Source: Metallyticus violacea
Lineage: Eukaryota > Arthropoda > Insecta > Mantodea > Metallyticidae
DNA length: 64,000 nt
Assembly (NCBI GenBank): GCA_030762175.1
Contig: CM060831.1
Span: 69,259,001 to 69,323,000, forward strand
Direction: 5' to 3'
Positions 1-10,206 of this stretch are shown in pieces. Each line of letters starts with the position of its first letter. Position 1 is the stretch's first letter. Position numbers and translations under genes: made by a program. The notes beneath the pieces are model-generated. The model did no database searches. It had not been told where the DNA came from and worked only from the letters and a program-made list of their open reading frames with translations.

Positions 1-395
1 AGCGAGAATTTTAGGCGATATTTCGACTGGGGCTATATTTAAAAGGCAGTGCCGATGGCCCGCGTTACAGTCACTAGAAAGGTATCATCTGTCAGCTGTT
101 TCTTCTGATCCAAAAGACCCGTTTTATGCGAAGAAGAAACATGTACAAAGAATGTCGAAAAATAGCCTCCTTAAGAATATAAACAAATGATCTCGGGTGC
201 TCCAGGTGTTAACTCCAAAGCTGCACATGTTATTATTTTTAACCAATAAATCTGAAACCAAAATACAGAGCCCGCGTTGGGACGCATTGCCGGCTGAACG
301 GGGGGTTTCTTGCTCCGAGAAGCACGCTTAAATTCAAGCGCATAGATTTCTCATTCAAATTATAAATACAATAACCACATACCTTCGTCATGGAA
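1..395. other. no gene recognised
   Basis: Lies downstream (on the minus strand) of the transposase fragment at 396-672 and may be its decayed remainder. A 63-codon minus-strand frame at 239-430 has no motif I recognise. Confidence 0.4.
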
Positions 396-672
396 TATAA
401 TGAAAATGATGTCCTTGTGTCGTAACACATCTATCACACATTTTAAGAAATTCTGCATTAAACACTCATTAATTCCTCTGCTGAAATTGCAGCAATATTA
501 TTCTTATAGACCCTATAATTCTGTAAGCATTTCCAGCATACCAAACACTAATTTTTGCTCATACAATGACATTTCGTATACAAGATTGGGGTTTTCTGCA
601 CTCCAGTATCTATTGTTCTGTGTCGCTACATTGTCATGCAAATAAAACCGTGCTTCGTTCTTAAAAAATGTC
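396..672 (-). pseudogene. IS630/Tc1-mariner-like transposase, middle fragment
   Basis: On the minus strand the frame reads EARFYLHDN, then NRYWSAENPNLVYEM and LYEQKLVFGM. This matches the stretch around and after the first catalytic Asp (usually D-E-A-x-F) of the insect transposases that carry a DUF4817-type N-terminal helix-turn-helix. Here D-E is replaced by N-E and the frame ends at a stop shortly after MLTEL. No second catalytic Asp is readable. Family knowledge, not a database hit, supports the call. The transposon fragment at 785-1410 lies beside it in the same orientation but is not simply continuous with it, because that piece already ends in the C-terminus. Confidence 0.6.
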
Positions 673-784
673 TAAGATGATTAGTGTTCATCATTTTCTG
701 TTTGTAAATAAAAAAATAAACGCGGGTCAGTAGATTGATATTAAAATTATCCAACACCCAAATGCAGAATTTTACTCTACTCAA

Positions 785-1410
785 ATTATCGCGTGGTTGC
801 AATTCCTGAACAACAGTTTATCTTAGAGTGTATTAATTACAACAGTTGCTCAAATGCCCACCATCGGCGTCGATACACTTCTGAGTACGTTGAACTACTG
901 ATCGAGCAACGTTTGCGAAAGTGTCCTCAGCGATTGCAGCACATGCCGTTTCAATTTCTTACCCTAGTACTGCCAGTGTAACTGATTTTCTACGGTATAC
1001 AACATCCTTAAGAGTTCCTCTTAGGTAGAAGCCCAACGGAGTTGGATCCGGAGAACGCGTTGAAAACTCAATCGGATCTCTTCGTCCTATTCAGTGCCTT
1101 GAATAGTGCGCGGGGCTTGTTGCTGTGCGAGGTCTCCCAGATGTGTCCTTGTGAATGTCGCATATGGTAGCACGAGTCTCAAATTTGTCTCGAATGCGTG
1201 CAATTGTTAATCGCGTTGGCGGTTCTGTTCTGTCCACACGTCTCCATTGCCTTTGAACTTCAACAACATTCTCGGTTTTCTAATACCGCTTCAAAATTGC
1301 TTGTCGCTGTTCAAACGATAATCTTGGCTCGATTTTGTTGTAGCAACGTTATCACAATGTATGTGAGTCACATCTGTTTACAGAACATCATACTACACGT
1401 TACTGTTTTT
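785..1410 (-). mobile_element. internally deleted DUF4817-type DNA transposon
   Basis: On the minus strand the N-terminal helix-turn-helix region can be read (ENVVEVQRQW, then TRLTIARIRDKFETRATI and DTSGRPRT), followed within about 100 bases by the transposase C-terminus (RSPDPTP, GTLKDVVYRRK, then CIDADGGHLSNCC after frameshifts). The catalytic middle is missing, so this is a deletion derivative that could only have moved in trans. Stops and frameshifts make it inactive. A second copy at 47040-47568, on the + strand, has the same two ends joined at a different breakpoint. Confidence 0.7.
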
Positions 1411-1621
1411 TTTTCAGTCCTACTTTGAAATATATTAAATGGATGTGAAAGTGTGTATACATTTTTGGCATGGTATTTACATTTTATATAGGTATTCATT
1501 TAACATCAAGCACACCTTTTAATAATATAAACTGTGACATAAATTTAAATACTTTAAAAAAATATGTTTATCTAAACTTTAACACTCAGCAATAATCCAT
1601 ATTTTATCTATGTACATAACT

Positions 1622-1895
1622 GCCACGGATGGCCGAGGTCGTTAAGGCGCGGATTCGTGAGTGGGAGGACTGGGGTTCCAATCCCCCAAGACCGTTCTCC
1701 CTGACTGGGTTTTTTTCCAGGGTTTCCTCAGTCCTCATAAATGGACTTCCGGGTAGATACCCTAAACTTAGGACTGGAACGCTTCCTTCCTTAAAAAAAA
1801 TATCCTTTTCCAATTTATCATTTCATCTCATGTATCATCAGTGTTCACCACCTGTGGTGCCTCATAGTAAAAACAGACGCTAATCACTATTAAAC
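1622..1895 (+). mobile_element. SINE family A copy
   Basis: tRNA-derived head with A box GGCCGAGGTCGTTAAGGCG and B box GGTTCCAATCC, then the family body (actgggtttttttccagg, tcctcagtcctcataaatgg, catctcatgtatcatcagtg) and a TTAAA-rich end. Other copies lie at 9941, 12835, 38033 and 49288. A tRNA search may mis-call the head as a tRNA gene. Confidence 0.85.
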
Positions 1896-3400
1896 AAAGA
1901 ATCTATGGAGTGATAGCAACTTATTGGTGCCAATTTTTTTTTGTGTGCTTAGTTTTGGTTCCAAACGTAAATGGATATTTAATAGGTTTGAGTTCAATGT
2001 AGGAGCATAGCCTGGTTAATCATCCTGCGTGCTGTTGTTAGCAATACAAACACATAACAAAATGTGAAAAGACAGATGTACAGATATTTTTACTTTGAAC
2101 ACTGAAAGCAGAATTTTAGCTCCTGAAACACCTGTTGCGATCTTCTAAGTCCGTTGCATGCTCCATATAGTTTTAATCATACAGCAAAACAACGACGCAA
2201 GATGTCTGCTACTGTTTGCTTTTGATCGCTTTGAGGATAGCCAGAAACCAGTAATCTTTGTGTAACAATTATAGAGAAACCTGCAGAGCGTTGAAACCGC
2301 TAGCAATAGGTGCTGCTCTTTTGTGCAGTAATTAATTACTAGATAAATGCATTTTGTAAAGGTATGGATCATTCTGTTTCATTTGAGCAACACTAATAGC
2401 CAACATAAAATTATATTCACTTCTGCAATGCAGCATCCATTACATTAACTAACGTTAGCTAAGGTATCAATTCTTACAGCCAAATTCATCAGTAAAGTGC
2501 GAATTACGGCCGTTGTATTTTTTTTTTTTTTTTTCACTGAATTCAAGCACTTTGGAATATTCTTCGGTCGTACTGAGAAAGTCAATATATAACAATGGCT
2601 TGTCGAAAGGTATGGTGCATTAAAACTAAATACAAGGATTATTCTAATGTAAACTGAAGAACTTTTGCATTAAGCAAAAAATGTCCGTCATGCAGGAGCT
2701 GCATAAGCTAAGTGACTTCCTCACCAAGTTGAATAACTTTAAAAATGAATATAAACTCCAAATTATGCCTTATTAATTAATGAAATGAGGTAAGTTATGG
2801 TTTACCGTGTAGTGTTGTGGGAAGAAAATTAAAATTCTTGCAATCTGTAAGTATTAAATCCTAAACACTAATGATATACTATTAATTAAAAGAAAGATAT
2901 GACCACTGATGGACAAAGCTGCACTCTGTGTTAGTATTTTTAAACATTTTTAATTGTAATCATGTTTGTGAACATGATATTATCTTTACATTCACTAAAA
3001 TAGAGGGAAATAACAGAAAGTTTCGACTTATCTTATGTATTTAAGAAGTTGTTCATATATTTCATAAAACAAAAACATGTGACTATTTAAACACAATTGC
3101 GTTGTATTTACAAATATACATAATCAACAATATAAAATCTAAATTTTTATTGATTTTCATTGTCTTGAAATTTAACTTAAATGTTATTGTAATAAAAACA
3201 TGTGATGCAAATATTTTCTGAATGTTATTACAGAGCGCTGCTGCATACAAATATAATTCTCATACACATATTAGATTAATATACACTAGTTGCAATCTTC
3301 GCGACATTATTTTTGAAACATGTATAAAATATATGCAGCGTTATAAATATAGGTTATATGCTAAGTTAATTTGTCTTTTTATTTTAAAACTTTTTAATCT
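1896..3400. other. no gene recognised
   Basis: AT-rich sequence with a poly(T) run near 2519-2534. A 75-codon minus-strand frame at 2145-2372 has no motif and no splice context worth trusting. Confidence 0.5.
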
Positions 3401-3404
3401 TCGT

Positions 3405-3950
3405 TTTTTAGGTGTACCCCATACTCCTAAAGGTCGGATATTTCCCTAATTTTAAGAAAATATTTTTCTTATTATAGTTAATTGTATATGCTGCATTTTT
3501 GTTTTGAACAAATATTGCTAAATTACGGATTTCAGGTAACCCTCCTCCTATTAATCTGATTTCACAGATATTCAGAAACCACTTTTCTTATTGTACTTTA
3601 ATGATATATACGGAGTTTCCTTTAAAAAATAATAAAAACTGCAGCCGTTAGAGCGATTTTTAAATGTTGCTTTAACCCCCATATTTAAATTTCAGTTTTC
3701 AGGTATAACTCCACTCCTAATGGCTGGATTTCCCGGATTTTCAGAAATTTCGTTAATAGAGGAAAAATAATAATAAAAATCGTGGCCGCTAGAGCGAATG
3801 TTAATTTATTTTTTAATTTTTCGCCACCTCCCAGTGGTCCAACTTGCTGGTTAACGAACTGGACAATTCGTTTGTTAATTGATGGTTATATGACGAGTTT
3901 CGTTGAGAAAAAAAACAAAAATTGCGACAGCTATAGCGTGAACAGACACA
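3405..3950 (-). repeat. diverged ~140-bp tandem repeat, array 1
   Basis: About four degenerate units. The landmark gccgytagagcga recurs near 3647, 3785 and (as acagctatagcg) 3928, and the segment wccactcctaatggctgga / tactcctaaaggtcggat recurs at the same spacing. The reverse complement matches the array at 39285-40170 unit by unit, including a shared gggttaaag insertion. Orientation is set by array 2 being +. Confidence 0.75.
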
Positions 3951-3959
3951 TACACATAA

Positions 3960-3960
<1 letters not shown>

Positions 3961-3984
<24 letters not shown>
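3961..3984. repeat. (GT)n microsatellite
   Basis: Twelve uninterrupted GT units just after tandem array 1. Confidence 0.95.
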
Positions 3985-3990
<6 letters not shown>

Positions 3991-4486
3991 CGATGCTTAG
4001 TAAGGAGGATCGATGGAGTTTTGAAAACATTTTTCACAGATCTTTTCATGGATATAACCGAAATTCCTTCGTAATTAGCTGAAATGTGCCATTCTCTGTA
4101 GTGGAGTGAGACATTTAGAAGACTGCATATGTAGGCAATACTACAAAGATTCCACCTTCGATCTTTAGGTTCCAGCAAGAATAGAGGATCATATTTCATG
4201 CTTAAGGGATAAATTCAACAGAAATGCATCAAGGAATTTCAAGCATATTATTCCATGACTAGTGGATAAATTTTTGAAGTAGGTATAAAAATCATTGTAA
4301 AGCCTCTCTGGAAATATAAGACTTTCAGTCTTCTGAAAGAATGACAGAGGATGACCTGAAGCGATGAGAATGCTTAACTTACTTGGGGTTAATATAAAAG
4401 AATTTGTTCAGTATTATCTTAGCTAATCCAAAAAGTAGTTTTATTCACACAGAACACTAAAACTAGAAAGTGCATTTTGTAACACC

Positions 4487-5115
4487 ACCTTCGGTTTAAT
4501 TCGGAGTGTGGTGATTATTAATCTACTTATGCGGATACTAATTATATATTTATAATTTTATATTTTTTAAATGTTTATATTCCTCACGGCAGTTTCAAAA
4601 CCATCCCAGTGTGCAATTAGTGATATTGCATTGTAACTATTTAACTGCCTTCTATGATTTATTGGCGTAAGTAACCACGTTGACAAATCTGGAACTCCTG
4701 GCTGGAAAAAAATCAATAAAAGCTGATACCATCATTGCGCATGCTCAAGTATACTATAGCTTCTTTCAGCGTGAGAAAACAAAATTTAAACATAAATTTA
4801 GTTTATAAATAACTTTAAAAACGCCATAATAGTATTCATTTAATTTTTAATTTTACTCTCGGAAAATACGTTCAAAAACCTTTAATTACCACCGCTGTGG
4901 TCTTGGTAACAGTACCCAGAGATTTCTGTAACGTTTCTTTCATTTTACTCCAAGTAAGAAATACCGGAACTATTACTTTGAAACAAGGGATGTTTCGGAA
5001 TGCCTGATATAAATTTAATGTATGACTACTAATTTATTAAATGATAAACGTTAAAGATTGTCTAAAAAGAATATACAAAATGCACTTGTTAAAAGTGATT
5101 TTATTTTTCAAGTCT
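4487..5115 (+). repeat. dispersed ~630-bp repeat, copy 1
   Basis: Matches the reverse complement of 21165-21790 over its length, with many small indels. Shared blocks in order: caccttcggttta, ctggctggaaaaaaat, atagcttctttcagcg, ttttactc..gaaaatacgtt, acaaggga..tttcggaatg and gattgtctaaaaa. No coding frame is evident, so it may be a non-autonomous element or a decayed transposon. The family is not known to me. Confidence 0.65.
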
Positions 5116-5280
5116 GATTTTTCCATTCCAGCTAATGTCACACCACGACTTGTGTGAAAGAATATTTCCATTTATGATTTTAATTTGCTTTTAAATTTGC
5201 TCACAAAATAAAATACCAATACCATTTTTAACAGCTGTACAATAAATTGATATCGTAACACCAATTACAAAAGATACAAT

Positions 5281-5305
5281 TATTATTATTATTATTATTA
5301 TTATT
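5281..5305. repeat. (ATT)n microsatellite
   Basis: Eight units of TTA/ATT. Confidence 0.95.
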
Positions 5306-5547
5306 TTAAGAACATCTTATACCCTTATAAGGACATCTCTACAGGCTTTCCACCATTCGCCGACCCTACTGCTTCACGCTAAGTCTCGTTCACACTTTAT
5401 CCTCTTTGTTTCGATTCACCACCCAAAGAAACTTTGAATCGATTTACCTTTGATTTTCATCGCTGTGTATATCACCACCATTCTCATTTTATTCCATCTC
5501 TATACATCCGAAATTTCTTGAACCAAAACAAGTCTACAGCTAGAAGC

Positions 5548-5565
5548 AACAACAACAACAACAAC

Positions 5566-5614
<49 letters not shown>
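5548..5614. repeat. compound (AAC)n(AAT)n microsatellite
   Basis: Six AAC units change to about sixteen AAT units without interruption. Confidence 0.95.
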
Positions 5615-5615
<1 letters not shown>

Positions 5616-6373
5616 GTGTGAAAGTGTATACAATTAACACCACTAGTAAAACTGCACTATTTAAGTACAAACGCATATAATATACTCTCTGGCACATATG
5701 GTTGTAACCATTTTTCTTCCGATGCATAAAACTATTGAGGGCACTACGTATGTAAACATTATGAACTTGTTTCTTGCTGTATTTTAAGGAAAGTGACTAA
5801 TATGTTAATTAAAAATAACCAAAATGTGTTTGTTTCATTTTCCTACAGCTGTTTGTTAACTGCAAAAATACTTTTAATAAAAGTGTGGTCTTTTTAAAAT
5901 CAACTTCATGAAAACACCGACTTAAAAGTATCTATTTTCTATATAAAACATTTTTGTGATAAATGAAATAAAATACAAAATACATAATTGCTATCTGAGA
6001 TTCTGCAGGTGTTCTACAAGGGAAAGGAAGAAAAGTAAATACCATTGGCTAGTCATTATTTGTTTATCAATGCTGTAGATGGGGCATTTTCTTACGCATG
6101 TGCAAAGCTATAAATTTGAAACTATTTCATTTAACTGTACGAGCGTCAGTAGTAAATATACAATACTATTCTTTTTTCAGATAAACGAATGCATTTTCAC
6201 TCAGTATGTCATAGAATACCTTTTATTATTATAAGTATACAAGAGATAACAGAAAAAAATCCAAGATACTCTGTTGGAGGTGTATGAAATGTACTTTTGA
6301 ATGAAACCACCGGGTGGTATGTGTGATCACAGCTGCTTGTTTCAGTACGCCCCGAAATTCAGTTGGTGACCAA

Positions 6374-7270
6374 ATGTCATCAGGAATGGAGGTTTCTAAA
6401 AGTGAACAACGTGCGTATTTGAAAATTGCATTTCTCCGCAGCAGGAATGTCACAGTGTTCTGTCCTATCGAACAGTGGCAAGGGGGACAGAATGTCGACT
6501 GCTGATCTGTCGTGCATGAGAATGTACGTGCTATGATAGGCACTGAACACGTGTGGAATTAAAAGAACAAGCAGGAATTCCGGCAAAACGATGCACCGCA
6601 TATTACGGGTGGATCTGAACATGCGGAAAATGTGTGCAAAGTGAGCATTACACCAATTAAGTGAGGTAGAGAAATGGACTCGCAATAAAACATGTCGCGT
6701 CAATTTGGAGAAATTTTAGAAATAAGGGGATGCCATGTTGAATGTCGTTATTGATGAAACATGGGCAAGGGCTATGAATAAGAATTCAAGCGACATTCTA
6801 GTGAATGGTGTTACCTTGGGTCACCACGCAGTAAACACAAGTTTCGCCAACAAATAAAAGTCACAATCATTCTGGCATATGGTAGTCTAGGTGTGTTTTG
6901 GTGTCACAATTGCGCCATGCCGTACGCAACAAAAGGCCAGAACTTTTGAACAACGCCATTATTCTTCACGATAACGCGACACTTCACACAGCCAACAATG
7001 TGAAATATCTTTTACAGCAATGGGGATGGAAAGTTCTTTCATAGTCACCCGATCTCAGTCTCTGTGATTATAACCTCATCCCCAAAGTGAAGTAGTAGTC
7101 ATTGTGTGGGAAACGTTTTGCTAACAGTGGACATTTGACAGCATTTCGACGCAAGTTGGCTCACGTTAGCAACTCACGTGCACCAAGTGAGATTCAGCGC
7201 CTTCCCCATAGCTAGCAATGAACTTGGAAGTACTTGGAGACTACTTCGAAATATCTGCACAGTGGATTAC
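6374..7270 (+). pseudogene. mariner transposase, heavily mutated
   Basis: A mariner-family (DD34D) transposase can be followed in order through several frames: N-terminal EVSKSEQRAYLKIAFLRSRN near 6389; HRILRVDLNMRKMCAK near 6590; the first catalytic aspartate in VIDETWARA near 6745; the second in ILHDNATLHTANNVKYLL near 6965; the third in SPDLS-LCDYNLIPKVK near 7050; and EIQRLPHS near 7190. About three codons are missing from the usual HPPY stretch, where a TAG now lies, and there are several frameshifts. Terminal inverted repeats were not found. It is a dead copy ending about 390 bp before the jp exon, in the same orientation. Confidence 0.8.
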
Positions 7271-7274
7271 CTGG

Positions 7275-7637
7275 GAGATCGTCTTTTGACGAATTTTCAA
7301 CCCTGATATGCAGTTGTGTGTAACTTTTGCTCATGCCATATAGTCCAATATTGTGCGGATGCCTTGTTTTGGTTCTTCCCTACGAAGGCCGTCTACATCC
7401 AGCGTTCTGTTGGTAGCATCACAAAGCAGTAAATGTCATATACTTTCAATCGTATATCTTAGATTTTTTGTGTTGTTCCTTGTATGCAAGAAAAAATTAG
7501 TTGCCATGACTTATGAGTTTATGACTTATTCATCGTATATTGTTTACTGCGATGTAGTTAATGTAATTTTCACTACGATGTTAGCCATATTTAATTTGTT
7601 TTACCAGCTACAGAGGGAAGTACATGAGTGTTTGTAA
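7275..7637 (+). other. intron sequence upstream of jp exon
   Basis: No gene recognised. Inferred intron, because the exon at 7661 starts with an acceptor and a split codon. The 94-codon frame at 7353-7637 has no recognised domain. Confidence 0.6.
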
Positions 7638-7660
7638 TATGGAACTTTCTATTTTTGCAG
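7638..7660 (+). promoter_or_regulatory. 3' splice site of jp exon
   Basis: Pyrimidine-rich run ending in GCAG immediately before the MORN exon (ggaactttctatttttgcag). Choosing this AG is what puts the MORN frame in phase with the 5' donor at 7873. Confidence 0.8.
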
Positions 7661-7872
7661 CGGGAGCACGTTCGAAGGCCAGTGGCAGAACGGAAAGCGC
7701 CATGGTCTGGGCGTGGAATCGCGTGGCAGGTGGTTGTACCGTGGCGAGTGGACGCAAGGCTTCAAGGGCCGCTACGGTGTACGGCAATCTTCTACGTCAA
7801 ACGCTCGCTATGAGGGCACGTGGGCTAATGGGCTGCAAGACGGCTATGGATCCGAGACTTATGCTGATGGCG
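7661..7872 (+). CDS. jp: junctophilin internal exon (MORN repeats)
   Basis: Internal exon of junctophilin, which bridges plasma membrane and ER/SR and keeps voltage-gated calcium channels close to ryanodine receptors in excitable cells; its N-terminal MORN repeats bind plasma-membrane phospholipid. The exon enters with the last base of a split codon, runs 70 whole codons and leaves with the first base of a glycine codon (phase 2 in, phase 1 out). Three MORN units are visible: [34 protein letters not shown] and [18 protein letters not shown]. The run [14 protein letters not shown] and the phrase [17 protein letters not shown] are diagnostic of junctophilins rather than other MORN proteins. The acceptor is tttctatttttgcag, the donor GTAAGT; in-frame stops lie at 7635 upstream and just past the donor. 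GC content is far above the surroundings. The exon corresponds to the middle MORNs before the joining region; the first MORN exon and the C-terminal exons were not found here. No frame damage is seen, so it is probably functional. Confidence 0.93.
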
Positions 7873-7878
7873 GTAAGT
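7873..7878 (+). promoter_or_regulatory. 5' splice site (GTAAGT)
   Basis: Consensus donor following gatggcg. Reading through it hits TAG two codons later, so the exon must be spliced here. The split glycine codon agrees with the conserved Gly-Gly of junctophilins at this point. Confidence 0.85.
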
Positions 7879-8146
7879 AGAAATGCATTCTCATTGTTTG
7901 ACTTGCTGAATTGTCTTCTTATTTGTTTAATCGTATATCTGATGCTCTTGCTGTCATGAGGAACATATAGAGTCCAAGAAGTATGTCATGTCATATTAGC
8001 ATTTCTTATGCTTATCATCGGAATCACGTGCAACTTCAATTGCTAATGCAGCTCTTACTACAAGTTCCAGGCTACAACGGAGAGATCCGAAGAGTGCCGA
8101 AGATATTGACACATATATAGCTAGATACTAAGGCTTCTGTGCATAA

Positions 8147-8545
8147 TGGCATGATAGCTCAGACGGTTAGAGCATCGTGCTGTAGTTGTGAAGAAAATGT
8201 GTTCGAATCTTCATGTCCGCATTTTTTTCTGCCGGAGTTAAAGGAGATTTGCCATCATTACAATGATTTACTGGGTAACTTAGTACCACTTACAGAATGC
8301 GTATAAATTGATATTTAAGACTTATTTTCTGCTGCAATCAAAGGAGGTTTATCACCATTACAGTGATTTACCCGCCCCTATCAATTTATATTCACGAAAA
8401 GGAGGCGAGCGTATGCCGTCAGGCCGTAACGAGCCGCAGTAAAATCACCAGTCCACCGGTTTACCCCAGGTTAGCTATAGGTTACCGTCTATATATAATA
8501 TATGAATTAATTTCGAATTGGAATAATAGCAGATTTGACAATATT
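8147..8545 (+). mobile_element. SINE family C copy
   Basis: The head is strongly tRNA-like: A box TAGCTCAGACGG and B box TGTTCGAATCT at normal spacing. The body shares gttaaaggagatttgcca with the copy at 46013 and ends in gaattggaataa. The ctgc..tcaaaggag..ttatcaccattacagtgatttac segment is duplicated inside this copy (about 8228-8270 and 8327-8372). It lies about 275 bp inside the intron after the jp exon, same strand. Confidence 0.7.
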
Positions 8546-9119
8546 AGACACGCCTAACAATGTCCTATATTATATTTAACAGTTACAGAGGATAACGCAT
8601 ACGTTACATGATTTTTAACCAGAAAAAATAGACCAAATATTTAGTTACAACTCGTTCTGCTTTGTTCGGCTCTCTGCGCTGTCGCTCGGGATTTGCAGCA
8701 AGAGCTGCACTAGCAATAGGAATTGCTCCGATTCTCGTGATTCCCGCTCTGCCGTTCTGCGTGTAAGGGCAAGTGTTAGTATGCGAATACTGAGAACAAA
8801 GTTTCATTAATTTCACAGTACATGTTATAGTTCAGTACGTTTTCTGTTCCACAATGAGAGTTCACCTATGATTCTTACTTGTATTACAGTAAGATTGTCT
8901 AGTTTGATAAAAAAAATCCCCAAATTTAAGTTCCAACACTAAAATAGTGTTTCATTTAGTAAATACTTTACAGTACTTTACAGCTGGCTAGGATGTGAAG
9001 AATACAGCATAAGGTTTTCACTTAGGAGAAACACTAGATAACATTAACCATCGCTTACAGACTTCTAAAACGTGTGGACAATAGGAAAAGTCAGTGTTCT
9101 TTCCTAAAAAGTAGCCAAA
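8546..9119. other. no gene recognised
   Basis: A minus-strand 70-codon frame at 8604-8816 has an Ala/Arg-rich stretch (ASAALAANPERQRRE) that looks repetitive rather than like a known protein domain. Left unassigned. Confidence 0.4.
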
Positions 9120-9378
9120 CTTGCTTCCTAAACTCAAGATTGCGGGTTAAATCTCGGCCAGGGTCGATGCATTTTTTCGGGCGTAAAATTCCGAGGCATA
9201 GCTTCCTTCTGAAGGGAAGTAAAACTGTGGGTCTTCGTAGATTTACGGCATGTGAAAGAACCTCAAGTCTGAAAGAAGAGGCCTCTGAGCAAAATTTGTC
9301 GTCCGTTTCATGCCCTGAGTTGAATGGGACGCTGATGACCTGAGATGTTAAAGAGCGTCCATAAATAAACTAAATCAA
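9120..9378 (+). mobile_element. SINE family B copy
   Basis: B box GGGTTAAATCTCGGCCAGG, then family landmarks tttttcgggcgtaaaa, gaagggaagtaaaac, tttacggcatg, ctgaaagaagaggcctctga, atgggacgctgatgacctga and the aaataaa tail. The A-box end is degraded. Confidence 0.8.
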
Positions 9379-9734
9379 CAACAGCTAGACTTCAACATGT
9401 GTGATTCCAAAACAAAAGTCATCGCAAATTGGTAAATCGGTAAGGATTCCTTCGAGTGCTAAGTTCACTACAACCGTGACTATTTCGTACTTCTTACAGA
9501 GTTATTTGTGCAAAATATTGTATTTTTGACGTCTGTCAAACAAAAGTTGACTCGCCGCTCCTTGCCGCTAAAAAACGTATGCTTCATACACGTAAAGGAG
9601 AAAGATTGTTCCTGAAAAATGAAACGCTTATTCGAAGGGTACATGCATAAGATATACATGTACTAGCTTCTTGTATATTACTGATTATAGGCACCGTCAT
9701 AATGCAACGAAAAATAAACTCACCTAGATATATG
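9379..9734. other. no gene recognised
   Basis: AT-rich spacer between SINE-derived segments. Confidence 0.4.
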
Positions 9735-9895
9735 ATTTTTACCCTGTTTAGGAAATTGTTGATTTGGGTTATTTATGGACCCTGGCCAGGATTGAACCCG
9801 CGATCTTGGCCAAGGCTGGGACTCAAACAACAAGCGCTACCGTACCCTGTCCGGGCCACAACAACGAATCCTCCTCCTCTAGGTTTGCATACTCT
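9735..9895 (-). repeat. partial tRNA-like repeat
   Basis: On the minus strand a Pol III B-box-like GGGTTCAATCCTGGCCAGG follows a second tRNA-like segment (GAGTCCCAGCC). Resembles the head of SINE family B without its body. Confidence 0.45.
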
Positions 9896-9940
9896 TGAAG
9901 ACTTCGGAGGTTACGACCTAGAGATTTTAAAGATTCTTTT

Positions 9941-10206
9941 AATAGCGTTTAACGCCCGGTTATAATACTGGGGCACCACAGGCGGTAGACACTGATATAT
10001 GAGATGAAATGATAAATTGGAATAGGATTTTTTTTAAGGAAAGACGTTTCAGGCCCAAGTTTAGAATACCTCCCCGGCATTTGCCGTTTATAAGGACTGA
10101 GGAAAACCTGGAAAAAACCCAGTCTGATAGGACGGTCCTGGTGGGAGTTGAGCTCCAGACCTCCCGCTCACGAGTTCGCGCCTTAACGACCTCTGCCACC
10201 CTTGGC
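9941..10206 (-). mobile_element. SINE family A copy
   Basis: The + strand begins with the family 3' end (aatagcgtttaacgcc) and ends with the complement of the tRNA-like head (cgccttaacgacctctgcca). Full length. Open frames on both strands here are products of the SINE. Confidence 0.85.

Larger units (their letters stand above)
5116..6373. other. no gene; two trinucleotide microsatellites
   Basis: Holds (ATT)n at 5281-5305 and (AAC)n(AAT)n at 5548-5614. Poly-Asn and poly-Ile frames across the latter are products of the repeat. Confidence 0.6.

Noticed and set aside
1604..1883. Two open frames on opposite strands of SINE A (and similar ones at 9960-10285, 12977-13213 and 49229-49529)
   Set aside because: They recur because the SINE recurs; no protein family, and they cross tRNA-like promoter boxes.
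5434..5727. Poly-Asn and poly-Ile/Val proteins
   Set aside because: Pure products of the AAC/AAT microsatellite on both strands.
7624..7959. ATG-initiated frames at 7624-7959 and 7628-7813 over the jp exon
   Set aside because: They are out of frame with the MORN reading and run through the splice donor or across the acceptor; only the third frame gives conserved protein.
8147..8222. A functional tRNA gene
   Set aside because: Good A and B boxes but the acceptor and anticodon stems do not pair, and the body that follows is shared with another copy; it is a SINE head.
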